64,000 nucleotides of DNA from Porpolomopsis calyptriformis. Its lineage: Eukaryota > Basidiomycota > Agaricomycetes > Agaricales > Hygrophoraceae. How positions within the stretch are numbered: the first letter of the stretch is position 1; each line of letters starts with the position of its first letter. The stretch covers positions 186,001 through 250,000 of the forward strand of contig OX621169.1 of NCBI GenBank assembly GCA_951640195.1, written 5' to 3'. Shown here one piece after another: positions 47,419 to 58,195 of the stretch. Made by a program: the position numbers and the translations under genes. Under the pieces are notes generated by a model that had not been told where the DNA came from, did not search any database, and saw nothing but the letters and a program-made list of their open reading frames with translations.

Positions 47419-48561
47419 CTAGTCCTCAGTCTCAGAGAGCCATAGATCTTTATTCTCGTCAGATTCATCCTCCATCTCGGAGAGCCAAGAATCATTATTA
47501 TCATCAAGTTCATCCTCTATCTCGGAGAAGAACAGTTCATCATCATCTTCAAGTTTGGGATCACAGTTGCTAGTTGTCTGAAGATATGAAATGTCAGCAC
47601 AGTCTATGTGACAAGGGTTTTTGAAGTCAAGGAACGCAGTCCAGGCTCCATCTTCTTGAGTAGCAGTATTGGCTGCATCAACTTCTTTTGATTTCGGGCC
47701 ATGGTAGGAATCCTTTCCTTTCACATTGTTCTTGTTTTGTGGGCTAGGACACTGATTACGACGATGACCAGTTCCTCCACAGTTCCAACATACAACACCA
47801 GATGGCTGTGATCTCGTATCACTGCCATGGTTTTGACGACTTGGGCTATTCTTTCTTGGAGCTGACTTGCTACTTGGGTAGCTAGCCAGTGCCACATCAT
47901 TATCCTTTGTGGGCTTGTCTTGTCGTTGTACAATCCTTTGTCGATCGTATTCCTGCTGAAGGTAGGCTATCAGGGTATCAGGATCAAGCTCTGTTTTGAG
48001 GAGGTGTGTAGATGCAGATAAGTGGGAGATGTAGGTGGCATAATTTGGGGGAAGAGAGGCAATGATGATTGCGGAGTACTCTTCATCAGTCAAATTAACA
48101 CCAACAGCTGACAGTTCTTCCCATAGCTCCTGCATCTTGTCAAGGTGGGCACACAAGTTGCCCTTTTTAGTGCAATGAGTGGTCATAAGCTTTAGTCGAA
48201 GGTTGGCCTGCACTAGGCTAGTTTTTGATTTGAATTCCTTGACTATTGCTGACCACATTTGAGCCACAGTATCTTTTCGAAGGATGACACAGATGATTGA
48301 ATCAGGTAAACGCTGTCCAAGTAGGTGACAAGCAAGGTGTTCATCTTGAGTCCACAGCTTGAGAGCTTCCTCATACTCTTTGGTAGCTGGCTTGGGTTCA
48401 TTTGGCTTCGTAGTAGCCCCAGTTAAGTGGCCAGACACATTTCGAGAAGCCAGGGCCCATTCGAGGCAGGTCTTGAAGATAACCCAGTTTCGTCTGTTAG
48501 CCTCGAGTTTCGGAACAGCAAGAGAGAAGTTATCTTTGGTGGCAACCATACCAGGGCTCAT
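47419..48561 (-). CDS. Copia gag, open
   Basis: 381 codons open. Either MSPGMVATKDNF or the second Met (48549) is the start; the second gives the usual Copia gag opening KLEANRRNWVIFKTCLEWAL. The gag (UBN2-type) helical region holds LGQRLPDSIICVIL, AQMWSAIVKEFKSK, and LHxLLKTELDPDTLIAYLQQE. A CCHC knuckle CWNCGGTGHRRNQC lies about 47760-47800, and a C-terminal acidic repeat (EDELDDNNDSWLSE, EDESDENKDLWLSE) ends at TAG where pol would continue in the same frame (CAG to TAG). It would package the RNA. The first ATG lies inside the primer site. Confidence 0.88.
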   Translation of the reverse strand: MSPGMVATKDNFSLAVPKLEANRRNWVIFKTCLEWALASRNVSGHLTGATTKPNEPKPATKEYEEALKLWTQDEHLACHLLGQRLPDSIICVILRKDTVAQMWSAIVKEFKSKTSLVQANLRLKLMTTHCTKKGNLCAHLDKMQELWEELSAVGVNLTDEEYSAIIIASLPPNYATYISHLSASTHLLKTELDPDTLIAYLQQEYDRQRIVQRQDKPTKDNDVALASYPSSKSAPRKNSPSRQNHGSDTRSQPSGVVCWNCGGTGHRRNQCPSPQNKNNVKGKDSYHGPKSKEVDAANTATQEDGAWTAFLDFKNPCHIDCADISYLQTTSNCDPKLEDDDELFFSEIEDELDDNNDSWLSEMEDESDENKDLWLSETED

Positions 48562-48565
48562 AACC
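48551..48565 (-). promoter_or_regulatory. Copia primer-binding site, half initiator tRNA-Met type
   Basis: The plus strand ccagggctcataacc equals the anticodon arm of eukaryotic initiator tRNA-Met. Priming from a tRNA cut in the anticodon loop is established for Drosophila copia and yeast Ty5. The minus-strand site GGTTATGAGCCC directly follows the LTR. Confidence 0.8.
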
Positions 48566-48773
48566 TGATAAGAATACGAGTGAAGACGATATAATGAAGA
48601 GTCATTATTTATTACACTCGTCTGTATCTACCTTATATATGTATGTATAATCAAAGGGATGTGTTTCATACAATGGGGTTGCACAGACATTGTTCAAGGG
48701 GTTACTTGGCCAAAGGGTCAACAGTCAATGGGATCAAAGGGGGGGGGCTTGTGCTTACTTGCATATTCTGACA
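48566..48773 (-). repeat. Copia 5' LTR
   Basis: 208 bp, minus strand TGTCAGAATA to TCTTATCA. Confidence 0.94.
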
Positions 48774-48778
48774 AAACC

Positions 48779-49266
48779 CCCTCTGTATAGTGGGCTATAG
48801 TGCTACTATAGTACTACATATATACTGCCTTTCTACATAGAATCCCATAGAATCATGTACATGCCAATTGCAAGCACTTATTTATACTAGCCAAATTGTG
48901 TCCTAGAGGACTTATTCATAAATGACACTACATGTATATTGTCATTGAGGACACCCCACATGATTTGATAACTATACTAAGGGGAAACGGGACTCACAAG
49001 CGAGATGGAAAATAAATGTAAATGGAATGAAAACTAAAATGAAAATCAATAACTTGGATGCAAAAGCATCCTTCATTTTCTTGTGCTATGCATAGAGTTC
49101 CTCCCTGGACAGCCTGGTGATCTCCTTCTCATGCACCATTTGCTAGTGGGCTATCTCCATCTTAGCTGCTATTGTCGTGAGCTTAGCCTAGTGTAAGGCA
49201 TGTTCCTCTGCCAGCCTCACTGCAGTGCCGAGGGTAATAGTTAGACACAAAAGTTTAATATGTATT
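48779..49266 (-). other. Intergenic; possible decayed coiled-coil fragment on minus strand
   Basis: Palindromic AT-rich runs (gctactatagtactac) near 48810. At 49090-49230 the minus strand reads RLAEEHALH-stop-AKLTTIAAKMEIAH-stop, then MVHEKEITRLSREELYA. This is heptad-like but interrupted, and could be a gene fragment of unknown origin. Confidence 0.35.
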
Positions 49267-49461
49267 TATAAGGGTTGGGGATAAGTTATTACACTTTGCT
49301 CAATACCAGGATATGCACAGAACCAATGTATTGGGGCAATCTGGTATAAGCAGGAGTGGGATGTAAACTTATTGTTTACCTAAGTGTAACTGGTACTTAA
49401 GGTAACTGGTACAAATACATACAAACACAGCATGACAGCTGTATGTAACATATCTGTTACA
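49267..49461 (-). repeat. D-family 3' LTR, second copy (195 bp)
   Basis: tataaggg (decayed TGTAAGGG) to CTGTTACA, followed by the same purine tract (tcctccccct on plus) as at 20651. Confidence 0.88.
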
Positions 49462-49579
49462 TCCTCCCCCTTTGGCTTAACTTCCGGGGTAAGTTAAGCC
49501 TGATAGCCAGGTAGAATACACATAAAACAATCTATATACTACATAGAAAGAACTAAGAGAAACAGAAAATTAACGCCGT

Positions 49580-50750
49580 AGTAATACAACTGCGGCGAAG
49601 ACTACATTCATCCGTAGTCCATAGGGACATCAGGTATCTCTGACATACTATCAATATGTTCCTGAAGCAAACCTAGCTCAGGTTCGGGGATCGGCGAGCC
49701 AAGTGATACTTGCTCACTATTGCTGCCTGGCAGCGTAGCGCTGTCTTGCGAATTGCGCCGTGAATGGCATTACAAAGTGCGGGATGAGTCCCAGCCATGG
49801 GGTGGTCCACACTCAGCGAGCGTGTATGTGATTTGTCCATGCCGAGTGAACGAGTTAGATGCATCAAATGCATCTTGGGTGATAAGGCCTGTGGATGAGG
49901 CAACCAACTTGTCATTGGATGAGATATGAGATGGGGGACATTGGCAGGGACATCCATCTGGGAACCAGGTGTTATTTCCGTCACGAAGTGACAACAGGAT
50001 GCCATTCCTTGCCAGTGTATTACGCACAGACTCTCTGTATGTCTCGAGGGAGGATAAGTCTGAGACATTACCCTAGAGGGTGTCCTTGAGCTATTGAAAG
50101 GCATAGACAAAGGCGTCGTCTGCCTGTTCAAACGTAACACCTTGTCTGGTGAAGAATGGAACAAGGGATTGTTCCATGACATTAGGTGATCCAGAGTACT
50201 GAGCTGGTTCTCTGGGGGGTTCTGCAATGGACAGGTTCAATCCCATCACAAGTGATCAATAGTGGCCAGGCATTCCAAACAGGAGGGCCACTGCTCTGAT
50301 GTATTGCAACCATATCTGGTCAGCATCTGTCAATGATCCAGCAGGAGCATAGGTCTTAGGTGACTTTGGTTTGTGTCGACTAACTAAAAGCATCCCACAG
50401 AGGCTTCACAGTGAAATGCTGCCATCTCATTCCAAGCGCACTCCAGGGTGTGCGGCATGGTGGTTTATGTAGAACTAACAAGCCCACTCTTCCGGGGAGC
50501 TCATGGCAGGTGGCTGAGATAGGTTAATCTGTCCAGGCACAGAAGAAGTTGGCACCTGTACAGGTGCATCGGTGGAGTCACCTGAAGCCCAGGTGGGAAC
50601 TCTCCAATTGATTAACGCAATGCATTGTGCATCCATTCTACTCTCTCAAGGAGTCGCCTGTGCTGTTGTGACAAACAATTGCGCAAGTTCAAGAGCCTCA
50701 TTACTGCCTGATTCTTGGGCTTGCATGAACAGAGTGTGCCATTGGTGTGC
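49580..50750 (-). pseudogene. ORF X, copy 2
   Basis: Longer than copy 1. Upstream of MDAQC it continues in frame with AHQWHTLFMQAQESGSNEAL and ELAQLFVTTAQATP, so the real protein exceeds 380 residues. The C-terminus matches copy 1 (GLITQDAFDASNSFTRHGQI, SEIPDVPMDYG). About six stops, mostly TGA. Truncated at 50750 by the S LTR. Near the middle: DADQIWLQYIRAVALLFGMP, then EQSLVPFFTRQGVTFEQADD. No family recognised. Confidence 0.6.
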
Positions 50751-51314
50751 TGATGCGATGTGGAGCTGTCTGAGCTCTGGGATCTGCCCTGAGAGATGAT
50801 GGGAGGCACAATAGAAAGGAGCTATCAAAGAAATCGTAAAAATTGAAGAAATCAGAAATTTGGAGCACTCTCTAGAGTGCTAGAGGCAGTTGAAGAGGCT
50901 CAAACATGAAGGACTAGACGTGGGACAATGGAATCTATCTTCCTTCTCTATGATACAAATATATCTACAAGTAAATATATCTGTGAAAACAAAGATCCCT
51001 TTATATACTATATAGTAAAGGGATGAGACTTCTGAATGAAGCCACCAGTGAAAGGGTCAATGGAAACGATGAAGGTCTACACAATGGATGTCTGGCTATC
51101 AGATGCATCCTTTGATATGAGCTGCAATCGCGAATCGAAGGATCAGAGAATTCGAAGAAATTCGAAGAAATTCAGAGAATTCAGAGATAAATCGCTGGAC
51201 AGGAAGCTGAATCGCGTAGTCGGGGACATCGTAGCAGTGTAGTAGACGTCTGGGGGATCACGTCGATATATGGAACATGTACTCCGGAGCTCAGGGGACC
51301 AATGGGTCGTATCA
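50751..51314 (-). repeat. S-family LTR, probable 3' LTR (564 bp)
   Basis: Minus strand TGATACGACC to CATCGCATCA. Unlike the three solo copies it is preceded on the minus strand by a purine tract AGAGGAGA (51315-51322) and a long ORF, so it looks like the 3' LTR of an S element. Confidence 0.75.
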
Positions 51315-51734
51315 TCTCCTCTGGACTGAAATAATGACTGTCCTCAGTCATATCGATCGGAGATGAGGTGAGACGATTGGAGATGAATGAGACAGTGTGG
51401 GCGACATTGGAGAGTATACAGTGTTGAACTGCATCGAAGTCTTGGGTATAAATGAAGAAGAATAGTGTTATCTAGAATAAAATGAAAGAAACAGTGAAAA
51501 TTAAATTTATCGAAGTGGCATCACTTTCGGGGGCGTCGGGGACATTAGAGACATTATAGACGATGATAGGATGCTTGTATTCATCACAAACGATTGAGGT
51601 TTAAAGGCCTAGAATCGTAGAGATTTAAATAGAGAAAATCGACAATGATGGAGTAGTTGGCCTTTGAGGCGAGTCGGAGACTGTAGCGTCGATCGAGGGG
51701 TATCTATCTTGGTTCGGAGAAGTCGCTGGAGTAG

Positions 51735-53230
51735 TCAGAGATGATCGGGGGATGTAGGGGGATAAGGTTTATACTGAGCACCTGTAGAATAATGGGAATA
51801 GGGGTAGAGAAGCACTGGAACGAAGGCGATAACAAAGATGAGAGTAATTGTGAGTAGTTGATCGTAGGCGAGGGGTGTAGGCGACTGGTTTGATCGCAGA
51901 ATTGAAGGATTCGGAGCAGTGGAAATGACTGAAATAAGATGAAATACTAGTTGGGCACAATAAACAGCATTCTTGAATAGCTGAGAAACGACCTGGAATA
52001 ACGATATAATGAAGATGGCGATGGCGATGGGATCGATGAGGAGAATAGGCGCATGCAAAAGGTATGGCGAATTTCTGGTTTTAGAGGTCTTCTTCCTATG
52101 GTGCTTTTTATAGGGGGTACTAGTGATCTGAGCTGAGATAGCACAATGGGAAGTTGTGTCGAAGGTCTGGCTTGTACTTGTGCATGATGCGATCGTAGTG
52201 GGCGTATTTTCGACTGTGGAACATTTGCTGATCATAGGGGAATCAAGGAGACGATTTGGGGAAGTAGTAAGAGGGGGATAGCTAGGTGCAACCTCAATAG
52301 CTGATGTTTGGGGTGTTTCCTCTTGGCAGAAATGATCGGGTTCAGTGCTAGTAGTCGCTGGGGATGTTGTGGAATCGATTTCATGTGAAGAAACATAGAC
52401 AGTAACAGTGGGAATAGTGATAGGGGCTGAAATAGATGAAAATGGTAATTCCCCTGTAGAGTGTGACTGTGGCTGTTCAGGATCGCGTAACTCTGCATCT
52501 GGAAACATCGTGGGAGTGTCCTGCACATCGTTGGAAGCTAGGATATCTGAGATAACTGAGATCGAAGTGGTAGATGATGAGGGGGAAGAAAACCTGAAAG
52601 TTGGCTGAGTTGTTTGAGGTACTGGAGGCGAAATCGGAGGCAGGGAAGTGATCGGGATGTGGTAGGGGATATCCGTGGGTACTAGCGATCGAGTTTCAGG
52701 AGGCGCTAGAGTCCTAGAAAGAGCTTCGAAAAAACTGTCCATGAAAGAAGTTAAGTCACTTGATTGAGGAGTAATCGCGGGTTCAGGAAGTGTCCATTTC
52801 CAAGTTGTAGAGGTGTCTGGCACTCTGAATAGCTGTTGCGATTGGAACTGGAATGAAGACGAGGGGTGGAGAATGAATAGTACAGCACTATAGATGTCAT
52901 CTAGGACATAGGGGTCATCTGGATAGTGGTCTGGAAGCTTTATCTGAAGGCGATTCGATATCTGCGACCAGAGCAATGGCTGGAAGCCTCGAATGAAGGT
53001 GCGACTCTGTTCGGAAAGAGAAAGATGATACTTGTTTACTAGAAAACGTGAAATTTTGAGAAAACTGTGATAGTAGACACCAAGATCAACCTCGTTGGTG
53101 ATCTCTTTGGATCATTGGAGTCCTATGAGTGACTCCAAAGCAGCGATCGTGAATCGGCAGTCCTTGCTTGCCTCAGGGTAAAGTTGAAAAATAGCTACCA
53201 CAAAGTCTTGGTAGCTGAATTGTGAATCGA
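51735..53230 (-). pseudogene. S-family gag-like ORF with C-terminal hydrophobic segments
   Basis: One frame of about 498 codons with a single TGA (53112-53114). The N-terminal part (FSYQDFVVAIFQLYPEASKD, GVYYHSFLKISRFLVNKYHL, SEQSRTFIRGFQPLLWSQIS, KLPDHYPDDPYVLDDIYSA) is the gag-like domain common in Agaricomycete Gypsy elements. The centre is Ser/Thr/Pro-rich. Near the C-terminus are two strongly hydrophobic blocks, LLIDPIAIAIFIISLFQVVS (with a second amphipathic run after it) and LLTITLIFVIAFVPVLLYPY, which look like membrane spans. A basic stretch KKHHRKKTSKTR precedes the first. No CCHC knuckle, protease or pol follows. The 5' side is lost at a junction with element G. Confidence 0.65.
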
Positions 53231-56200
53231 ACTGAGGGATATGATAGCCAAAAGTTCTTGGTCATGGGTGGGGTAATTTCATTCAGCTGGGAGGAGGGTC
53301 TTGGAGTAGAAGCCAATGGGGTGCCAATCTTCTTCGTCATTCTCTTTCTAGGTCAAGACTGCACCCAGTGCAACACCAGAGGCATCCATCTCCAGAAGGT
53401 AAGGAAGATCTGGTTTCAGAGTTCTCAAAACAGGAGCAGAGGTAAGTGCATTCTTGAGGGTATCAAAAGCACATTGTTGCCTAGGGGTCCAAATCCATTC
53501 TTGATCCTTTTGTAGGAGCTCATTGAGAGGACGAGCAATCAGGGAGTAATCCTTGATAAACCTTCGCCAAAAGTTGGCAGTGCCAAGGAAGGATTGGAGA
53601 TCTTGTTTCTTCTGGGGGATAGGCCAGGTTCTGATTGCCTCAACCTTCTTGGGGTTAATAGCAATGTGGCCTTTAGAGATTATCATCCCCAGATAAATCA
53701 CTTCCTTTTTCTCGAACTGGCACTTGACAGGTTTGCAGGACAGTTGATTCTTCTCCATGATCTCTAGAGTTCATTCTGTCCAATAGGTGAGTTCAGTAAG
53801 GTCCTTTCCCATGATCAAGATATTGTTAATATAGATGTGGACCTGTTTGGAATCGATAACCTCTTTGAAGAGAACATTGATCATTCATTGAAAGGAGGCA
53901 GGCAAGTTTCACATTCCAAAGAACATAATGGTGGGCTTGAACAGCCCTCATTGAGTGTTGAAGGCTCCTTTCCGTTCATCTCCTTCTTTGATATGGATAT
54001 TGTTAAAGCCCCATTGGATATCCATAACTGTGAACAGTTCCACTTCTAACAACTTGGTCTGTTGAATAATCTCAGAGATAAGAGGTAAGGGATAGGCATC
54101 TGGGATTGTGTGAGCATTCAGATAGTGATAGTCTTGGATTGGACACAGTCCAGCATCCTGTCCTTGGGCATTAACCTCTTCACCTTTGGGAGCAAAGAAG
54201 AACGAGGCAGCCTGTTTGGAGTTTGATTGTTGTATTCATCCACTTGCAAGTTGTTCCTCCTGGAATTCATTCAGTTTTCCCTGTTTGTACTCAGTGAGCT
54301 TGTACACCTTTCTGATCTTAGGTCTAAAGGTAGGTTCGAGATCAATTGCATGGTCAAATTCTGGTTGTCGTGGGGGAAGTTCATTGAAGGTAGTCTTCAT
54401 AAACACCTTCCAGTGCCTCCAGTATTTCTTCGGCACATACTTCTTCATATCTTCCTCCACAGTAGTGGGTCTTGCATGGTCTCCCAGTGAGACCAATCTG
54501 ATAATCTTGGCATAGGAGTCACCATTCAATGTAGAGCCTACTCATGACACTATCACTCTAGCCTGAGAAGTCTTGGTTGGGGCCACAGTCTGACGTGAAG
54601 TCAGTGTTCCAGCCTTCCAGTCAACCAGGGGATCGTTACGTTTGAGCCATGGGTAGCCAAGGATAACCTGTATTATATCTCCTAAATTTGTCACTTCCAA
54701 ATGGGTTCGTTCCCTAGGAAAATCTGGCATCTCCATCCACAGGTCTACAGCATATTCAATGGGACCTCCTCAGTTGTCTGTCCCATCTGCATTCCACATG
54801 GGGATTGGTCCTTCCAATTGATAAAAAGGGATATCGCGCTCCTGCATGAAGTTCCAGTTTATAAAGCATCCAGAGGTGCCAGAGTCTATCAATGCACTGG
54901 TGGCAATTCATCTACCAGTGTCTGTGGTTTCCAACCAAAGGGGTATGGTTAAAGCTTCTTCGCTCAAATCAAGTGCACCAAGAATTTGAGAAATAGATTG
55001 CATAGGGGTAGTGGTACACATAGAAAAGGGAGTCCGCAACGCACAAGCTATTGTCCAGACTGTTCAAAAACCCTGTTTCTCCAAAGCTCTCTTCAGCTCT
55101 TCTTTCCTCTTAGGCTCCCAGTTGATGATACCACACTTCTCGAAATCTTGACAAGAGTCTTCATTGGAGTTGACCTCCTCAATCAAGGCTGAGGTCTCCA
55201 GAACTCAAACATTTCTTCCTCGACCAGGTTTCTTTCCTCCATGACCTCTAGCTGCTGGGGTGAAGGAGCAGCTTCCAGAACCAGAAGTACTCATCCTAGG
55301 AGTATTGGGACAAGAACTGGCAAAGTGGCCAAATCATCCACAGTTGAAATATGCTCCTTTAGGAATTCCTCCTAGCGAAGCAGGCTTCTCTTCTTGTTTG
55401 ATTCTGGGGGCAGCAGGGTTGGAATAGGTGGAGGGACCAGCAGGTGGTCCTTGTTGGTAGGGGGTATTGGTGATGCAAGTGTTGCAAGTCTGGGGCTTAG
55501 AAGACGTTCTAGCCAGAAATTCTCGATGTCCCCTATTAAGTTCTGCAGCATGAGACTGCCATTCAAAGAGGGTGGTTAGTTGACGATCTGAAAGGTAGAT
55601 CTGTCGCAAAAGGGAGGGGTTAAGTCTGTCTTTATATAAAGTCATCAAAGCTTCTTGTCTGTATCCAGTATCATGGGCCCATCGATTGAAATTAATGTTG
55701 TACTCCTCTGCACTCTTGCTGAACTGCTTGATATCCTTGATCTTCAGTTGAGCAGTTGACTTGGGGTCCAAGTGTCCAAAGTCTTGGGCAAGGGCTTGTT
55801 CAAAGACAGTCCAATCGGCACCAACCTAGTTCAATGTTGTGTAAGCATCTACTTGATACTCAGCCCATGGTTCTGCATTTCCTCTGATCATATACAACAA
55901 GGCATAGATAATCTTGTCGGCCTCTGAGATTCCTGGTCGTCCCAAATGATTCAGCTTCACTTGACGCAGAAAGTTGCGAAGCTTGGTGGAGTCACCAGAG
56001 AATTCGTCAGGAGGGTTCATCTTGATCTTGGCAGGGACAGGGGCAGGGGCAGGGACAGGGACAGGGGCAGGGACAGGTTGGGGGAATACTGGGGGTGCTT
56101 GGAAGGGTTAGGGAAATGGCCCAAGGGGGGCAGGGGGTTAGGGGCCTATGAGGTTGGCCATTAATACTTGGAGTTGTTGTTCGATTCTATGACTCACTTG

Positions 56201-56524
56201 CGCTTGGTCTTGTTGGACCTGCAGCAATTGCTGATAATCCTGCTTCATGGTTTCGAAGGCTACATGTGGATCTTCTTCTTCATCCTCATCATTGTCCTTA
56301 GCTCAACCTTTCCCTTTTGAATGAGAGGGACCCGCTTGTTCTTCCTCTTCTTCTTCTTCTTGAGTAGGGTCAACCGTCTCGTCGTGGAAGGGAGCTGGGA
56401 CAGGAGGGAGAGAGCCTTCCTGGGAGGGAGGGACAGCAGGGTGAGGGATAGTGGATGATGAACAAGTCAAAACCATTGGTGGAACAGTGGCAGTTGGATG
56501 CTGGGGGGCTTGACAGGAATACAA
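53220..56524 (-). pseudogene. gag-pol of Gypsy G, truncated in RNase H
   Basis: Gag and pol share one frame. Gag: MYSCQAPQHPTATVPP, an acidic poly-Glu run, a coiled coil, a PVPAPAPVPA repeat (hexamers at 56031-56087), KMNPPDEFSGDSTKLRNFLR, and a CCHC-like knuckle (FNCG-stop-FGHFASSCP, first Cys position changed). Protease: ALIDSGTSGCFIN near 54870. RT (54529-53750): FFGM-stop-NLPASFQ, and YIDD changed to YINN (53822-53827). RNase H (LEMDASGVALGAVLT, NYPTHDQELLAII) breaks off near 53236, where S-family sequence begins. Integrase is absent. Related to A/B but a separate family (its own T LTR). Confidence 0.88.
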
Positions 56525-56644
56525 GGGGAGAGAGCAAGCCTAATCGATGTTGATGTCTGGGTGGTGAAAGTGATCTGGTGGGTGAAGACCTTCAATGCTG
56601 GCCAGACAGAGTAAAGGTTGTATAGCGTGGAGTGAGCAAGAAGG

Positions 56645-56656
56645 AAGTCTGTTTCT
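56645..56656 (-). promoter_or_regulatory. Self-priming primer-binding site of Gypsy G
   Basis: The minus strand AGAAACAGACTT directly follows the LTR. The same 12-mer is on the plus strand of the LTR at 56756-56767, so the transcript carries its perfect complement, about 32 nt after a TATATAAAG box (56791-56799). Confidence 0.75.
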
Positions 56657-57015
56657 TATTAGACAGCAGTCTAGGGTTGATCGCAAGGTTTTACTTCAGG
56701 CTCTGGGTGTAGGGTTTTAAAGGGCTAGTAGACTACTGATTGGGGTGTTAATGAAAGAAACAGACTTATCCTAAGTCTACCTACTGCTAGCTTTATATAC
56801 TAGCTAAGTATGAGTCATACTGACTACGTGTGAGCCGTAACGACTATGGATGAGTCATGTAGATAAGGAGAGTGATGGTAGACTAAATATAGATATGGCT
56901 TGGTCACCTTCTATTACTAAGTGGAGCTTGGGTGGCTAAGCAGCTATTGATGTAAACTGTCTGATGTAAATAGGAATAGACGAGCAAAGGAAAAAGAAAA
57001 AATATATCTCTGACA
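56657..57015 (-). repeat. 5' LTR of Gypsy G (T family, 359 bp)
   Basis: TATTAGACAG (decayed TGTTAGA) to CTCTGACA; same family as 43842-44200. Confidence 0.9.
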
Positions 57016-58195
57016 ACTACTAAGTTCGATGGCTTCACCCTCAGAGCTGCAACAAGTCCAAATCTAGCTGAAGGACTTTTACTTATCAGATTGGGGGAAA
57101 GCAGTCTAGTTGCGGCATTTGCAACTAGGCTTGCACATGGATGGTTATATGTATTCACTCAAGAAATCATATAGCATTATTAAAACTTGTATTCAATGGG
57201 TAAATAATGACTTAGATGGAATGTGTGCTTTCAGTATCCAAATTGTCCCTGAAGCAGAGATATCATAACTTATACCCCTATATCAACCCCCCTTCCTCCA
57301 TTGGACAACACCTATTCATATTCTGGGCTCAGCCATCCTGCTATCATTGCAATACTATGTCCCCAACACGCAAGAACCAAGTGTCAACAAATTTACCTAA
57401 TTTGGGTTGAGCCATTGCCTGACTGTGGCTGAGCCATGACGAGCCATCCCAATTTGGAAGTAAGCCATCAAGGACCATCTTCCAATGGCTCAGTCCAGCT
57501 CAGTCCCAAATTGGTCCAGCTCAATGGCTAAGCCATAACCAGACCAAGCCATTACAACACTATCTTCTCTTGCTTCACATTCTGATACCTCCACCAAATT
57601 TCTAAGCACCATCTTCCCTGAGGAAAAGAAAGTTTGTTGCAACTGATCCAATGTTGCTTGACCTGTCTCTGAAGAAAAAAACACAAGAAAGAGGTCTTGA
57701 ACATTGTCAATTGTTAGTCTCGATTTTTTTGTGAACAGTGTTCCCAGATTTTAATTATTTGAGTAGGACTTTTGATATTTCCTCTCATTCATTCTTGGTT
57801 GGACACTCTTCTTGGTTGGACATGTATATAGATATCTTGAGACATTCATCGTAATGTAATGTTGCTATGAAATGAAATATCAAGTACACTAAAATGAAGC
57901 AAGGTTAATGCCGACGGCAGTTGGCGCTTTTCTAGTTTTGCAGCACGCGGGAAAATAATGGGGTGCAAGGAGTGAATGTTACCTATCACGAACTTTTGAC
58001 GTAGCACTTTGCCTTGCAATTTTCACTTTAATTCCAAAACACTCTCACCGTCACACTTAGTCTTCATCTCCTTCCACTATCAACATCAAGGCCGAAGCGA
58101 AGCAAGGCCGAACCTTGTAGTATATATTCTAACCCTCTCCGGGTCGTGCTAATCCGGTGAATGCTGGTACATGAAAAGTTCTCAGTTGCCAAATC
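57016..58195. other. Intergenic; short GAGCCAT/ATGGCTC repeats, no gene
   Basis: Between G and the NTPase-nuclease gene no coding pattern stands out. At 57405-57565 about eight copies of gagccat / aagccat / atggct and the inverted pair cccaatttgg / ccaaattgg form a possible hairpin. Near 58090 aaggccgaagcgaagcaaggccg is a short direct repeat close to the 3' end of the gene. Confidence 0.5.

Larger units (their letters stand above)
43391..48773 (-). mobile_element. Complete Copia retrotransposon
   Basis: LTRs of 207 and 208 bp (43391-43597 and 48566-48773) start TGATAAGA and end TTCTGACA on the plus strand. They are flanked by an exact duplication AAACC (43386-43390 and 48774-48778). One gag-pol frame runs right to left. 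A polypurine tract GAGGGGGAG precedes the 3' LTR. A 359-bp T-family solo LTR is nested in RNase H. LTR differences are transitions plus one base in a G run. Confidence 0.96.

Noticed and set aside
48551..48565. Match to initiator tRNA-Met read as a tRNA gene
   Set aside because: Only the anticodon arm is present, exactly beside the Copia LTR; no acceptor stem, D or T arm. It is a primer site.
57490..57684. 64-codon minus ORF near 57.5 kb as a gene
   Set aside because: It overlaps the gagccat repeat cluster, with no splice sites or motifs.
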